Below, piece by piece: positions 1 through 6,112 of a stretch of 6,112 nucleotides of DNA. Below the pieces are notes generated by a model. That model had not been told where the DNA came from and did not search any database. It saw only the letters and a list, made by a program, of their open reading frames with translations. Both the position numbers and the translations under genes were made by a program. The stretch comes from Lachnospiraceae bacterium (GTDB taxonomy: Bacteria; Bacillota; Clostridia; Lachnospirales; Lachnospiraceae), in assembly GCA_014804225.1 (NCBI GenBank), contig JAAVAF010000096.1, positions 1-6,112 of the forward strand. The letters are read 5' to 3'. Numbering within the stretch: position 1 is the stretch's first letter; every line of letters begins with the position of its first letter.

Positions 1-12
1 AAGTCTTGCCAT
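1..12 (-). CDS. First four codons of the next gene, possibly glmM
   Basis: The minus strand reads ATG GCA AGA CTT (M-A-R-L) from 12 to the window edge, 27 nt after the cdaR stop codon and behind a good ribosome binding site at 26-31. In many Firmicutes cdaA-cdaR is followed by glmM, the phosphoglucosamine mutase that makes glucosamine-1-phosphate for cell-wall precursors. GlmM proteins commonly begin M-x-x-x-F-G-T-D-G, and M-A-R-L would fit that. Only four residues are visible, so the start of a gene is fairly well supported but its identity rests on gene order alone. Confidence 0.4.
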
Positions 13-25
13 TTTATAATTGATA

Positions 26-31
26 CTCCTT
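26..31 (-). promoter_or_regulatory. Ribosome binding site for the gene starting at position 12
   Basis: The minus strand carries AAGGAG inside GGAAAGGAGT, just after the cdaR stop codon. It is a strong Shine-Dalgarno match, but 13 nt separate it from the ATG at 12, longer than the usual 5-9. No other start codon is better placed, so this site is the main support for a coding region leaving the left edge of the window. Confidence 0.6.
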
Positions 32-39
32 TCCAAAGG

Positions 40-1398
40 TTAAACATCACTGTTACTCTCGTCCTCCGTATCTTCATGCTCTTTGAGCTCAACGGTCAAC
101 GTATACGTGGTATCCGGCTCTATCTTAGCACCCTCTGACAATTTAAAATCAAAGATAATTTCACCCTCATAACGTCCCACCATCCATTCCTCAAGTGCAA
201 GACGCTCATATATTTTATCCATATCAATGACACCGATGACAAGCCCCTCATCAACTGCATCAACCGCCTCCTGCGTTCCCGAAACTCTTACCCGAAGCTG
301 CGCGTTCTCCCGCCCTTCAAATTCGTTGAGCACCACATCAAGCGTATCCGGTTTCGCATGACTTCCAAATCCTGCCGCAAAGTTCGAAGCAGGTATTGAC
401 AAATCTCTTGTAACAAGCCGTTCAATGCCAACCAAAACACTGACATTTCCGTTGAAGCTGCTATCTGCAAACTGTGTTCCTGTCGGCAGATACTTTCTGA
501 TGTTAACGATATTTGTCACATCATCCGTCTTACCCTCCAGACTTAGTGAAGCGTCCGAAACCGTAAACTTCGTCACTGCATCCAGTGCCGCCTTTCTTCC
601 CGCAAGCACAATGGTACTCGGCACGCTCTCAATCATTCCGTTCGCAATATACCCTTGTGCAGGCTCATCTGAAATCACAAAGTCAAGCGGAACCTCTTTC
701 GTTGCAAGAATCGTAACCGATACGTTTACAGTGGAAATATTCATTTTAATCGAATTGCTCTTGACATCATTTCCTTCCGCGTCATAAAGCTTTAACTCAA
801 CATTTGTGTTAATATCCGTAGAATATCCGTCAATACTTGCCACAGCTTCCACATGGTCAATCTGGTCAATCACGGATTCCGGTCCCGAAAGACGCACAAT
901 ATTCTGGCTCGGCGTAACGCTTCCTACCACATACCCATCCTCGGGCTCCCCACTTGTCGAAGTATTGATAATCATCTGAATGCGTTTCATATCTTCAATG
1001 GAAAGTTTTACACTGTCGATATTGCCCTTAAACTCCAACTCGGAATTGTTCCTTGTACTGGAAATTTCAATGCCGGCCGTATTCATAAAGGTAAGCTGCT
1101 CCAAATCCGCAGTTGCCCTGATATTTTCCCTGGTGATATATCTCAATATCGAACGCTTCCCCGTCACTTCCACATTCACAGTGCCTGTATTGTCGATAAT
1201 CTCATAAACCTTTCCGCTATTGGTAATCTCATCTTCATTGAGAATTTCAACGGGAATATTGTTGAATCGCGCTTTTTCAAGCGGATCATTGATATTATTC
1301 ACCACAAACCACAATCCAACAGACACGATAACCGCCAACAGCTTTAGTCCAAAATTATTTGTAATCAAAGCAACGAGTTTATGAAGCTTACTTTTCAT
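40..1398 (-). CDS. cdaR: CdaR (YbbR-domain) regulator of the diadenylate cyclase CdaA
   Basis: A 452-residue membrane-anchored extracytoplasmic protein. A short basic N-terminus is followed by one hydrophobic helix at about residues 14-34, and the rest should lie outside the membrane. Four YbbR-type beta-rich repeats are visible at roughly 47-135, 140-230, 234-326 and 330-440; the second and third share the pattern 'Gly-Tyr-(Val/Ile)...Pro-(Ser/x)...(Leu)-(Ser/Ala)-Gly'. The C-terminus ends in an acidic tail (about 440-452). In Bacillus and Listeria CdaR binds CdaA and modulates its c-di-AMP synthesis. The ATG at 1398 lies inside the end of cdaA (11-nt overlap) with AGGGG five bases upstream at 1404-1408, suggesting translational coupling. 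Family and order make the assignment firm; the direction of regulation in this organism is unknown. Confidence 0.93.
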   Translation of the reverse strand: MKSKLHKLVALITNNFGLKLLAVIVSVGLWFVVNNINDPLEKARFNNIPVEILNEDEITNSGKVYEIIDNTGTVNVEVTGKRSILRYITRENIRATADLEQLTFMNTAGIEISSTRNNSELEFKGNIDSVKLSIEDMKRIQMIINTSTSGEPEDGYVVGSVTPSQNIVRLSGPESVIDQIDHVEAVASIDGYSTDINTNVELKLYDAEGNDVKSNSIKMNISTVNVSVTILATKEVPLDFVISDEPAQGYIANGMIESVPSTIVLAGRKAALDAVTKFTVSDASLSLEGKTDDVTNIVNIRKYLPTGTQFADSSFNGNVSVLVGIERLVTRDLSIPASNFAAGFGSHAKPDTLDVVLNEFEGRENAQLRVRVSGTQEAVDAVDEGLVIGVIDMDKIYERLALEEWMVGRYEGEIIFDFKLSEGAKIEPDTTYTLTVELKEHEDTEDESNSDV

Positions 1399-2263
1399 CT
1401 CTACCCCTGCCTTTCCACAATCTGCGTTTCTTTTCTTCCGTGTCCTTATTCTGTATTATCAAAAGCTTTTCCCGAAGACCGTTGGCGTCAAGATTTCTGT
1501 AAAGCTGTCCTTCATACGTAACGCTCACATTTCCCGTTTCCTCCGACACAATAATCGTCAAAGCATCTGTCGCCTCAGAGATTCCCACGCCCGCGCGGTG
1601 TCTTGTTCCAAGCTCCTTGCTGATTCCCATATTGTCCGAAAGCGGCAGATAACAGGTTGCCGATACAATCCTGTTCCCGCGGATAATCACAGCACCGTCA
1701 TGAAGCGGCGTATTATGCTCAAAAATATTGATAATTAACTGGCTTGATATCAGCGCATCCACTTCGATTCCCGTTCGTTCATACTCTGTGAGCAGCACAT
1801 TCTGCTCAATGACCATAAGCGCCCCCGTCTTGACTTTACCCATCTCAAAGCTCGCCTTCACAATGTCATTGACGGTCTTATCTGAGAACCGCTCCTCCGT
1901 CGTCTTTTCAAAGGGCATGAAGCCCGAAATAAAGGTCTTTCTTCCAAGCTCCTCCAACGCGCGCCGCAGTTCCGGCTGCAAAATAACAATCACCGCAATC
2001 ACGGCAATACTCAAAACATTTTCCGCGATCCATATGATTGTATTCATCTCAAAGATAATTGCAATCAAGATAAATAAGAGTATCACAATAATACCCTTCA
2101 TCAACACCCAAACCTTTGTATGTTTGACCCATGCCATAATATGATACAGCAAAAAGGATATAATGATAATCTCCACTATATCCTCCCATCTTACGTTCAA
2201 ACCATGCAAAGATGATGATGTAAAGTATGAACTTAGCCGCTCAAAAATCATGCTCGTATTCAT
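1388..2263 (-). CDS. cdaA: Membrane diadenylate cyclase CdaA (c-di-AMP synthase)
   Basis: A 291-residue enzyme that condenses two ATP into cyclic di-AMP, a messenger controlling potassium and osmolyte uptake and cell-wall homeostasis. Three membrane helices are seen at about 28-46, 52-71 and 74-95, followed by a cytoplasmic DAC (DisA_N) domain at about 105-260. The signature residues are intact: Asp-Gly-Ala at 189-191 within LHDGAVI, and Arg-His-Arg at 221-223 within GTRHRAGVG; the substrate-binding stretch TGALMVIE is at 146-153. The tail is strongly basic (KKRRLWKGRGR). The start ATG at 2263 is just downstream of an in-frame stop, so translation cannot begin further upstream. The N-terminus before helix 1 appears some 15-20 residues longer than in Listeria CdaA; the Met at residue 5 is an alternative start but does not change this much. 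Its ribosome binding site is mediocre (GGGGAT, spacing 9). It is co-transcribed with cdaR, which overlaps its end. Confidence 0.96.
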   Translation of the reverse strand: MNTSMIFERLSSYFTSSSLHGLNVRWEDIVEIIIISFLLYHIMAWVKHTKVWVLMKGIIVILLFILIAIIFEMNTIIWIAENVLSIAVIAVIVILQPELRRALEELGRKTFISGFMPFEKTTEERFSDKTVNDIVKASFEMGKVKTGALMVIEQNVLLTEYERTGIEVDALISSQLIINIFEHNTPLHDGAVIIRGNRIVSATCYLPLSDNMGISKELGTRHRAGVGISEATDALTIIVSEETGNVSVTYEGQLYRNLDANGLREKLLIIQNKDTEEKKRRLWKGRGRDEK

Positions 2264-2280
2264 TCCACACTAATCCCCAT
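2260..2280 (-). promoter_or_regulatory. Weak ribosome binding site and six-codon mini-ORF ahead of cdaA
   Basis: Between the 315-residue gene and cdaA the minus strand contains ATG GGG ATT AGT GTG GAA TGA (2280-2260), coding for M-G-I-S-V-E. Its stop codon overlaps the cdaA start in an ATGA arrangement (2263-2260). The only Shine-Dalgarno-like sequence for cdaA, GGGGAT at 2273-2278, lies inside this mini-ORF. The mini-ORF itself has only a poor upstream site (AGGCAG). Termination-reinitiation could couple it to cdaA translation, but chance is equally plausible. Confidence 0.25.
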
Positions 2281-2288
2281 ACAACTGC

Positions 2289-3236
2289 CTAAGTTCTCTT
2301 GACTGCCTTTTCTGGTACTTTAATTGTCTTAACACGCTTTTGCGGCGCAGCTACCGTATTTTTCGGAACTGCTTTCACATAATAATAATACTCGTCGTCC
2401 TCAAATTGTACGCGCTCCGTTCGGGAGTAATCCACATTAAATACCAAAAATTCCAGTACTTTTGCCACGCCTACCGCTACAAGACTTCCCAATATCAATC
2501 CAATAATCGAAATCTTTGTATTGTACAGCAGTTCACCAAACAGCACGATCAAAATATCCAAAAGCGCACCTGTTATAATCGCAATTGTCCACGCATAATC
2601 AATGCTCAATCGTCTGATAAAATAGACCACAATCAGTGTTACCACAAATGCCACGATTGTCACATACATCGCTTTATTTCCCATCAAACCGTCTATCACA
2701 TACCGAAATTTTTCAAGCGCTCCGTCCTCCTCAAAAGTGCTAAGCACAGAGGCGCTCTCATTCATATAATGCAGCGTATAGTATACGATCACTCCTCCAG
2801 TCACGGATACTACTGAAAACGGTGTTCCCACAAGACCGACAGCAATTGGGATAACATATGGTATTTTTAGCACAAAACAAATTGGTGTAAAAAGCACCAC
2901 AACCGTATCCTTCGGTGAAAATCGAAAATACAGGATAAACAACAGCAAAAATACCGCAAGTGCCACAATCGCACATTCGATTGAAAACCGGTACAGATGC
3001 CCAAGCGTCACAAGCGCCGCAAGCACCACGGTAAAATTCATCGGCAAAAAAGAGCACATCAGCGACAGCACAAGCACCACGGCAAAGTTTTTCAGTTCAC
3101 TCATATATCCGATTGATGCGTTAATCACCAAAATTGATACCAAAGCAAGTAAAAACTTACTAGCCGGTGTTATATACAGCTCATATTTACTATAAAACTT
3201 CCTTAGCTGTTCTCGAAAAACTAACAGACTAGTCAT
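2289..3236 (-). CDS. Uncharacterised polytopic membrane protein upstream of cdaA
   Basis: A 315-residue integral membrane protein that I cannot assign to a characterised family; it resembles uncharacterised proteins I recall beside cdaA in Lachnospiraceae. Hydrophobic segments occur at about 26-44, 49-66, 68-83, 87-104, 113-135, 137-155, 188-207, 214-234 and 242-267, so eight or nine membrane helices are likely. A more polar loop lies at about 157-187. After the last helix comes a cytoplasmic-type tail beginning with an acidic, tyrosine-rich stretch (ERVQFEDDEYYYYVKAVPK, 274-292) and ending in a Lys/Arg-rich segment (299-314). There are no ATPase, transporter or enzyme signatures I can recognise. 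The ATG at 3236 is preceded by GGAGAG at 3246-3251 with 9 nt spacing. It follows the 132-residue gene by 26 nt and precedes cdaA by 25 nt, so it is almost certainly co-expressed with the c-di-AMP genes. A link to c-di-AMP or envelope function is inference from position only. Confidence 0.88.
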   Translation of the reverse strand: MTSLLVFREQLRKFYSKYELYITPASKFLLALVSILVINASIGYMSELKNFAVVLVLSLMCSFLPMNFTVVLAALVTLGHLYRFSIECAIVALAVFLLLFILYFRFSPKDTVVVLFTPICFVLKIPYVIPIAVGLVGTPFSVVSVTGGVIVYYTLHYMNESASVLSTFEEDGALEKFRYVIDGLMGNKAMYVTIVAFVVTLIVVYFIRRLSIDYAWTIAIITGALLDILIVLFGELLYNTKISIIGLILGSLVAVGVAKVLEFLVFNVDYSRTERVQFEDDEYYYYVKAVPKNTVAAPQKRVKTIKVPEKAVKRT

Positions 3237-3262
3237 AACAATTAACTCTCCAATTTCTCAAA

Positions 3263-3661
3263 TCAGCGTTTACTTTCCTTGTCATAAAGATAAGCAAGCT
3301 TTTTCAGATTATTATAATATATTTTCAGACTTTTTCTTGCTTTTGCATAGCGATACGTATAAACACCATAAGAAATAATGCCGTATACTGCCGCAAAAAT
3401 CAAGTAAGCAATAATGACTGACTTTCCAAATTCAAACAAATCCATCTTATAAAGATCTGCCATAAACACTTCAAAGTCATACATAATGAACAACCCAAAC
3501 AGAATGCAAAAGGCAATTGTGGCGCTGATCATCGATTTAATCACCTGTAAGGCAATATAATCCCCTCTAAAGTAGCTTCCGACCGCTACGTTTTTTTTGC
3601 CCTCATGTTCCTCATAGCATGCCATTCTGGTCATCAATTTAATTCGCTCTTCGTTTAACAT
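3263..3661 (-). CDS. Uncharacterised small membrane protein with two helices
   Basis: A 132-residue protein of unknown function; I recall similar uncharacterised Lachnospiraceae proteins. The N-terminal 36 residues are hydrophilic and probably cytoplasmic. Two membrane helices lie at about 38-60 and 80-101, separated by a short acidic loop (61-78). The C-terminal 30 residues (about 102-132) are rich in Lys, Arg and Tyr, fitting a cytoplasmic tail, so both ends are predicted inside. The ATG at 3661 has AGGGGA at 3667-3672 with 5 nt spacing. It starts 12 nt after the yvyF-like gene and ends 26 nt before the 315-residue gene. An eight-A run near codons 22-24 is described under findings. It could be a small partner of the next membrane protein, but nothing in the sequence proves this. 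Confidence 0.87.
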   Translation of the reverse strand: MLNEERIKLMTRMACYEEHEGKKNVAVGSYFRGDYIALQVIKSMISATIAFCILFGLFIMYDFEVFMADLYKMDLFEFGKSVIIAYLIFAAVYGIISYGVYTYRYAKARKSLKIYYNNLKKLAYLYDKESKR

Positions 3662-3673
3662 ACAAATCCCCTG

Positions 3674-4090
3674 CTACATATCACGGTCAAGAAAACGCAT
3701 CTTATTTCCCGTAGACTGTGTCTTTTTCGGCTCTTCTATGATTTTCTTGGGTTTGTCTATCGCACTCGAAAGATTATCTGCCATCTCCCTCTTGCATTTC
3801 TCACAATATTTTCCCGACCGGATCATCTCTCCACAATTCTCACAAGGTATTTTAACAGGCGAATCTTCCGTAAACTCAAGACGATCCTCTCTAATCCACT
3901 GTTGAATCTGGCCTGGTTCCACCTCACATGCCTCAGCAACCTCTCTGATATCAGCCGTTCGATTCTCGCGAATATACTTCTTTACATCCTGAAATTTCTT
4001 TTCAAGCGCCTCTTTACACGCGGGACAAATCGGTGCACCCATAATATGATTAAAAAGTTTTCCGCATTTTCTGCAGTTTCTTACATTCAT
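3674..4090 (-). CDS. yvyF: YvyF-like flagellar-operon protein (zinc ribbon, HTH)
   Basis: A 138-residue protein of the YvyF/'flagellar operon protein' type. The N-terminus holds a zinc-ribbon pattern with Cys6, Cys9, Cys22 and Cys25. A helix-turn-helix-like segment follows at about 44-72 (TADIREVAEACEVEPGQIQQWIREDRLEF, given here only as landmarks I48-L71). A second four-cysteine cluster is at Cys83, Cys86, Cys96 and Cys99, then a Lys-rich low-complexity tail. In Bacillus subtilis yvyF lies between comFC and flgM; here it also follows comF (32 nt gap), but no flgM or other flagellar gene is in the window. The start is placed at 4090 rather than the first in-frame ATG at 4105, because GGAGGG at 4098-4103 overlaps that ATG and is ideally spaced (7 nt) from the one at 4090. 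DNA or RNA binding is plausible from the domains but not established. Confidence 0.85.
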   Translation of the reverse strand: MNVRNCRKCGKLFNHIMGAPICPACKEALEKKFQDVKKYIRENRTADIREVAEACEVEPGQIQQWIREDRLEFTEDSPVKIPCENCGEMIRSGKYCEKCKREMADNLSSAIDKPKKIIEEPKKTQSTGNKMRFLDRDM

Positions 4091-4097
4091 CAAAATT

Positions 4098-4103
4098 CCC
4101 TCC
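4098..4103 (-). promoter_or_regulatory. Ribosome binding site that fixes the yvyF start
   Basis: GGAGGG on the minus strand is a near-perfect Shine-Dalgarno sequence, 7 nt ahead of the ATG at 4090. The more upstream in-frame ATG (4105-4103) overlaps the site itself and has no upstream ribosome binding sequence of its own, so the protein should begin MNVRNC rather than MEGILM. Confidence 0.8.
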
Positions 4104-4122
4104 ATTCATATTCTTATCGCTG

Positions 4123-4830
4123 TTACATACCCTCTCCGATACATAAGGTTATAAAGTAAATTGTTTCTACACCGCGGCATTTTAATACATTCGCCACAGC
4201 ATCAATTGTGCTCCCCGTTGTATAAATATCATCAACGAGAAGAATCCTCTTACCTAATTTTACAACATTTGGATTAATATTGAAAGCCTTTTTCAAATTA
4301 TTTTGCCTTGCGCGCGAATCCAGTTGTTTTTGCGGAACGGTTTTTCTCACTCTTTTCACCAGATTATGCTTCATCGGAATACCCGTAATCCTTGATAAAT
4401 GCTTAGCGACAAGCTCTGCCTGATTATAGCCGCGGCTCTTTTTTCTCGATTTGTGAAGCGGTATCGGGACAATCATATCGATCCCCATACTTTGTATTTG
4501 CGCTTTTAAATGAAGAGAAATATCTTCCGCATAAAATTTTGCATACTCACGGCGCCCTTTATACTTAAACCGGAAAATGCTCTTTTTCATGCTCTGATAA
4601 TCGTAGAGCGCCACGCCTCTATCGAATATATGTTTTGTTTTCTCGCATTCCATACAAAATACTTTTGCATGATCGTTTAGCTGCCTTCCGCATTTGCGGC
4701 AAGTCGGCTCCACAATATACCGTATTTTCGGACGGCACAAGCGGCATACTTTTCCCTCTCCCACAGGCACAATGTCATCACAAACAGGACAACGCAGCGG
4801 AAACAATAAATTGATCAAAACATCTCGCAT
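4123..4830 (-). CDS. comF: ComF family phosphoribosyltransferase-like protein
   Basis: A 235-residue protein of the ComF/ComFC/GntX family, needed for DNA uptake during transformation in naturally competent bacteria but widespread outside them. The N-terminus has a double zinc ribbon: Cys14/Cys17, Cys29/Cys32, Cys44/Cys47 and Cys59/Cys62. The type I phosphoribosyltransferase domain follows, with VPIPLHKSRKKSRGYNQAE at 121-139 and the PRPP-binding loop ILLVDDIYTTGST at 196-208, both intact. The length is normal for the family. The ATG at 4830 lies within the last codons of recD2 (16 nt overlap) with GAGGGA six bases upstream at 4837-4842, so the two are probably translationally coupled. The substrate of the phosphoribosyltransferase domain is unknown. 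No ComFA helicase gene is seen nearby; RecD2 occupies the upstream position instead. Confidence 0.95.
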   Translation of the reverse strand: MRDVLINLLFPLRCPVCDDIVPVGEGKVCRLCRPKIRYIVEPTCRKCGRQLNDHAKVFCMECEKTKHIFDRGVALYDYQSMKKSIFRFKYKGRREYAKFYAEDISLHLKAQIQSMGIDMIVPIPLHKSRKKSRGYNQAELVAKHLSRITGIPMKHNLVKRVRKTVPQKQLDSRARQNNLKKAFNINPNVVKLGKRILLVDDIYTTGSTIDAVANVLKCRGVETIYFITLCIGEGM

Positions 4831-6112
4831 ATTCTGTCCCTCAATCCCGTATATCGTTTCTGCTCATTCTCATTTGCAATCATCTGCCTGACCGTATCGC
4901 GGCTTCCAAGAATCGTCACGCAGCTCTTTGCCCTTGTAACGCCTGTATACAAAAGGTTTCTGTTCAAAAGCATTTTGGGCCCCGTAAGCAAAGGCATAAT
5001 AACCGCCGGATACTCGCTTCCCTGCGATTTATGTATCGTAATCGCATATGCAAGCTCAATTTCGTCGAGTCCGCTGATCGGATATGTCACCTGCCGTAAA
5101 TCATCATATTCTACTACCACTGTCTTTGCTGTTTCATTAATCTCTTTTATGATTCCCACATCTCCGTTAAATACGCCCTGTCCGCTGTCAACTGCGATTC
5201 CGTATTTGCTGACAACCTCCCATTCGAGCTGATAATTGTTTTTAATCTGCATTACCTTATCACCAAGCCGAAACACACCGTCACCGTGAATCAACTCCGC
5301 CTTTTCGGGAGACGGCGGATTCAAATACCGCTGCAAAATTTCGTTTAACGTTTCCACACCAAGCGCTCCTTTTCTCATGGGGGTGAGCACCTGAATGTCA
5401 TACATTCCCGATTTTACATATTTTGGAAGCTTCTCTGTAATCAACAAAATCATGTGTTTATAAATCACATTCACATTATCGCGCTCTAAAAAGAAGAAAT
5501 CCTGACTTTTATTATCCAGTTGAATTTCCTCTCCCGCATTGATTCGATGCGCATTGACAACAATGTCACTCTCCCCTGCCTGACGAAATATTTTTGACAA
5601 CACCACAGACGCAATCTTCCCACTCTCCATCAAGTCTTTGAGCACCTGTCCCGCTCCCACGGACGGAAGCTGATTTCTGTCCCCCACCATTATCAGCCTT
5701 GTGCCCGGCGCAATTGCCTTTAATAGCGATTGAAAAAGATAGATATCGACCATGGACATTTCGTCAATAATCACCACGTCCGCCTCCAACGGATTCAGTT
5801 CATTTTTTTCAAAGTGCACGGCCGCCGCTTTATCATCATCGGAAACCGCACCATTTAACTCCAAAAGCCGGTGGATTGTTTTCGCCTCAAATCCTGTCGC
5901 CTCGGTCATGCGCTTTGCCGCACGTCCCGTAGGCGCCGCGAGAAAGATATCAAGCCCTTCATCCTCAAAATATCGTATAATCATGTTAATCGTAGTTGTT
6001 TTTCCCGTTCCCGGTCCTCCCGACAAAATAAAGATTCCGTTTTCCACTGCATTGATGACTGCTTTTTTTTGCAGCGCATCAAGCTCCATATCGTTAGACA
6101 TCTCTAACTTTG
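4815..6112 (-). CDS. recD2: RecD2-type ATP-dependent DNA helicase, C-terminal part
   Basis: This is the C-terminal part of a superfamily 1B 5'-3' DNA helicase acting in DNA repair and replication-fork processing. The frame is open to the window edge (K-L-E before the first visible Met at 6101), and full-length RecD2 is about 720-750 residues, so around 300 N-terminal residues lie outside; the Met at 6101 is not the true start. Counting from that Met, the motor motifs are all present: Walker A GGPGTGKTTT 28-37, motif Ia AAPTGRAAKRM 55-65, motif II IIDEMSMVD 111-119, motif III VGDRNQLPSVGAG 139-151, IFRQ 171-174, AYAITIHKSQGSEY 351-364 and LLYTGVTRAK 383-392. The segment from about 265 to 345 corresponds to the SH3-like insertion typical of RecD2. 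Absence of RecBC neighbours also favours RecD2 over RecD. The stop overlaps the comF start. Confidence 0.95.
   Translation of the reverse strand, partial: KLEMSNDMELDALQKKAVINAVENGIFILSGGPGTGKTTTINMIIRYFEDEGLDIFLAAPTGRAAKRMTEATGFEAKTIHRLLELNGAVSDDDKAAAVHFEKNELNPLEADVVIIDEMSMVDIYLFQSLLKAIAPGTRLIMVGDRNQLPSVGAGQVLKDLMESGKIASVVLSKIFRQAGESDIVVNAHRINAGEEIQLDNKSQDFFFLERDNVNVIYKHMILLITEKLPKYVKSGMYDIQVLTPMRKGALGVETLNEILQRYLNPPSPEKAELIHGDGVFRLGDKVMQIKNNYQLEWEVVSKYGIAVDSGQGVFNGDVGIIKEINETAKTVVVEYDDLRQVTYPISGLDEIELAYAITIHKSQGSEYPAVIMPLLTGPKMLLNRNLLYTGVTRAKSCVTILGSRDTVRQMIANENEQKRYTGLRDRICEMF

Noticed and set aside
853..1347. Plus-strand open frame of 164 codons antisense to cdaR
   Set aside because: It is antisense to a well-supported four-repeat CdaR gene and its translation shows no recognisable domain. 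The other plus-strand frames at 425-787, 980-1207, 1728-2144, 2340-2816 and 3902-4159 were rejected for the same reason.
2289..2345. Possible internal promoter ahead of cdaA
   Set aside because: Sequences such as TTAAGACA and TTGTAT are present, but no -35/-10 pair with good matches and 16-18 nt spacing could be made.
2758..3057. Minus-strand open frame of 99 codons inside the 315-residue membrane protein gene
   Set aside because: It lies wholly within a better-supported gene in another frame, has no ribosome binding site of note and has an improbable Cys-rich composition typical of shadow frames.
6063..6070. Second eight-A run in recD2 as a frameshift site
   Set aside because: The reading frame is CAA AAA AAA GCA, so the A AAA AAG heptamer is not in the correct register for -1 slippage, and the run encodes the normal Gln-Lys-Lys of the family.
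4815..6101. Complete 428-residue short RecD helicase starting at 6101
   Set aside because: The frame stays open to the window edge, no ribosome binding site is seen before 6101, and the sequence starts right at the motor domain, so this is the 3' part of a longer recD2.

Overview
The window looks like chromosomal DNA from a Gram-positive anaerobe of the class Clostridia, most likely Lachnospiraceae. This is inferred from the moderate G+C content, the AGGAG/GGAGG-type ribosome binding sites, the cdaA-cdaR pair, the comF-yvyF pair, and two membrane proteins that resemble uncharacterised proteins I recall from Lachnospiraceae genomes. No database search was possible.

Every supported gene lies on the minus strand, so transcription runs from high to low coordinates: recD2 (3' part only, entering at 6112), comF, yvyF-like gene, a 132-residue two-helix membrane protein, a 315-residue polytopic membrane protein, cdaA, cdaR, and the first four codons of a further gene at 12-1 (possibly glmM). 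Gaps are 0 to 32 nt. Two junctions overlap: recD2/comF by 16 nt and cdaA/cdaR by 11 nt. No terminator, convincing internal promoter or gene-free stretch above 40 nt is visible, so the whole window reads as one polycistronic unit.

The operon has two halves. The upstream half deals with DNA and competence or motility: RecD2 helicase, the ComF phosphoribosyltransferase-like protein, and a zinc-ribbon/helix-turn-helix protein of the YvyF type, which in Bacillus sits between comFC and flgM. The downstream half is the c-di-AMP module: the membrane diadenylate cyclase CdaA and its regulator CdaR, which in many Firmicutes are followed by glmM (cell-wall precursor synthesis). Between the halves lie two membrane proteins without assigned function; the 315-residue one, directly upstream of cdaA, is the most interesting candidate for an undescribed component.

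There is no sign of mobile elements, CRISPR arrays, tRNA or rRNA genes, phage genes or defence systems. This is mostly an ordinary housekeeping region, with novelty confined to the two unassigned membrane proteins and some small sequence details.
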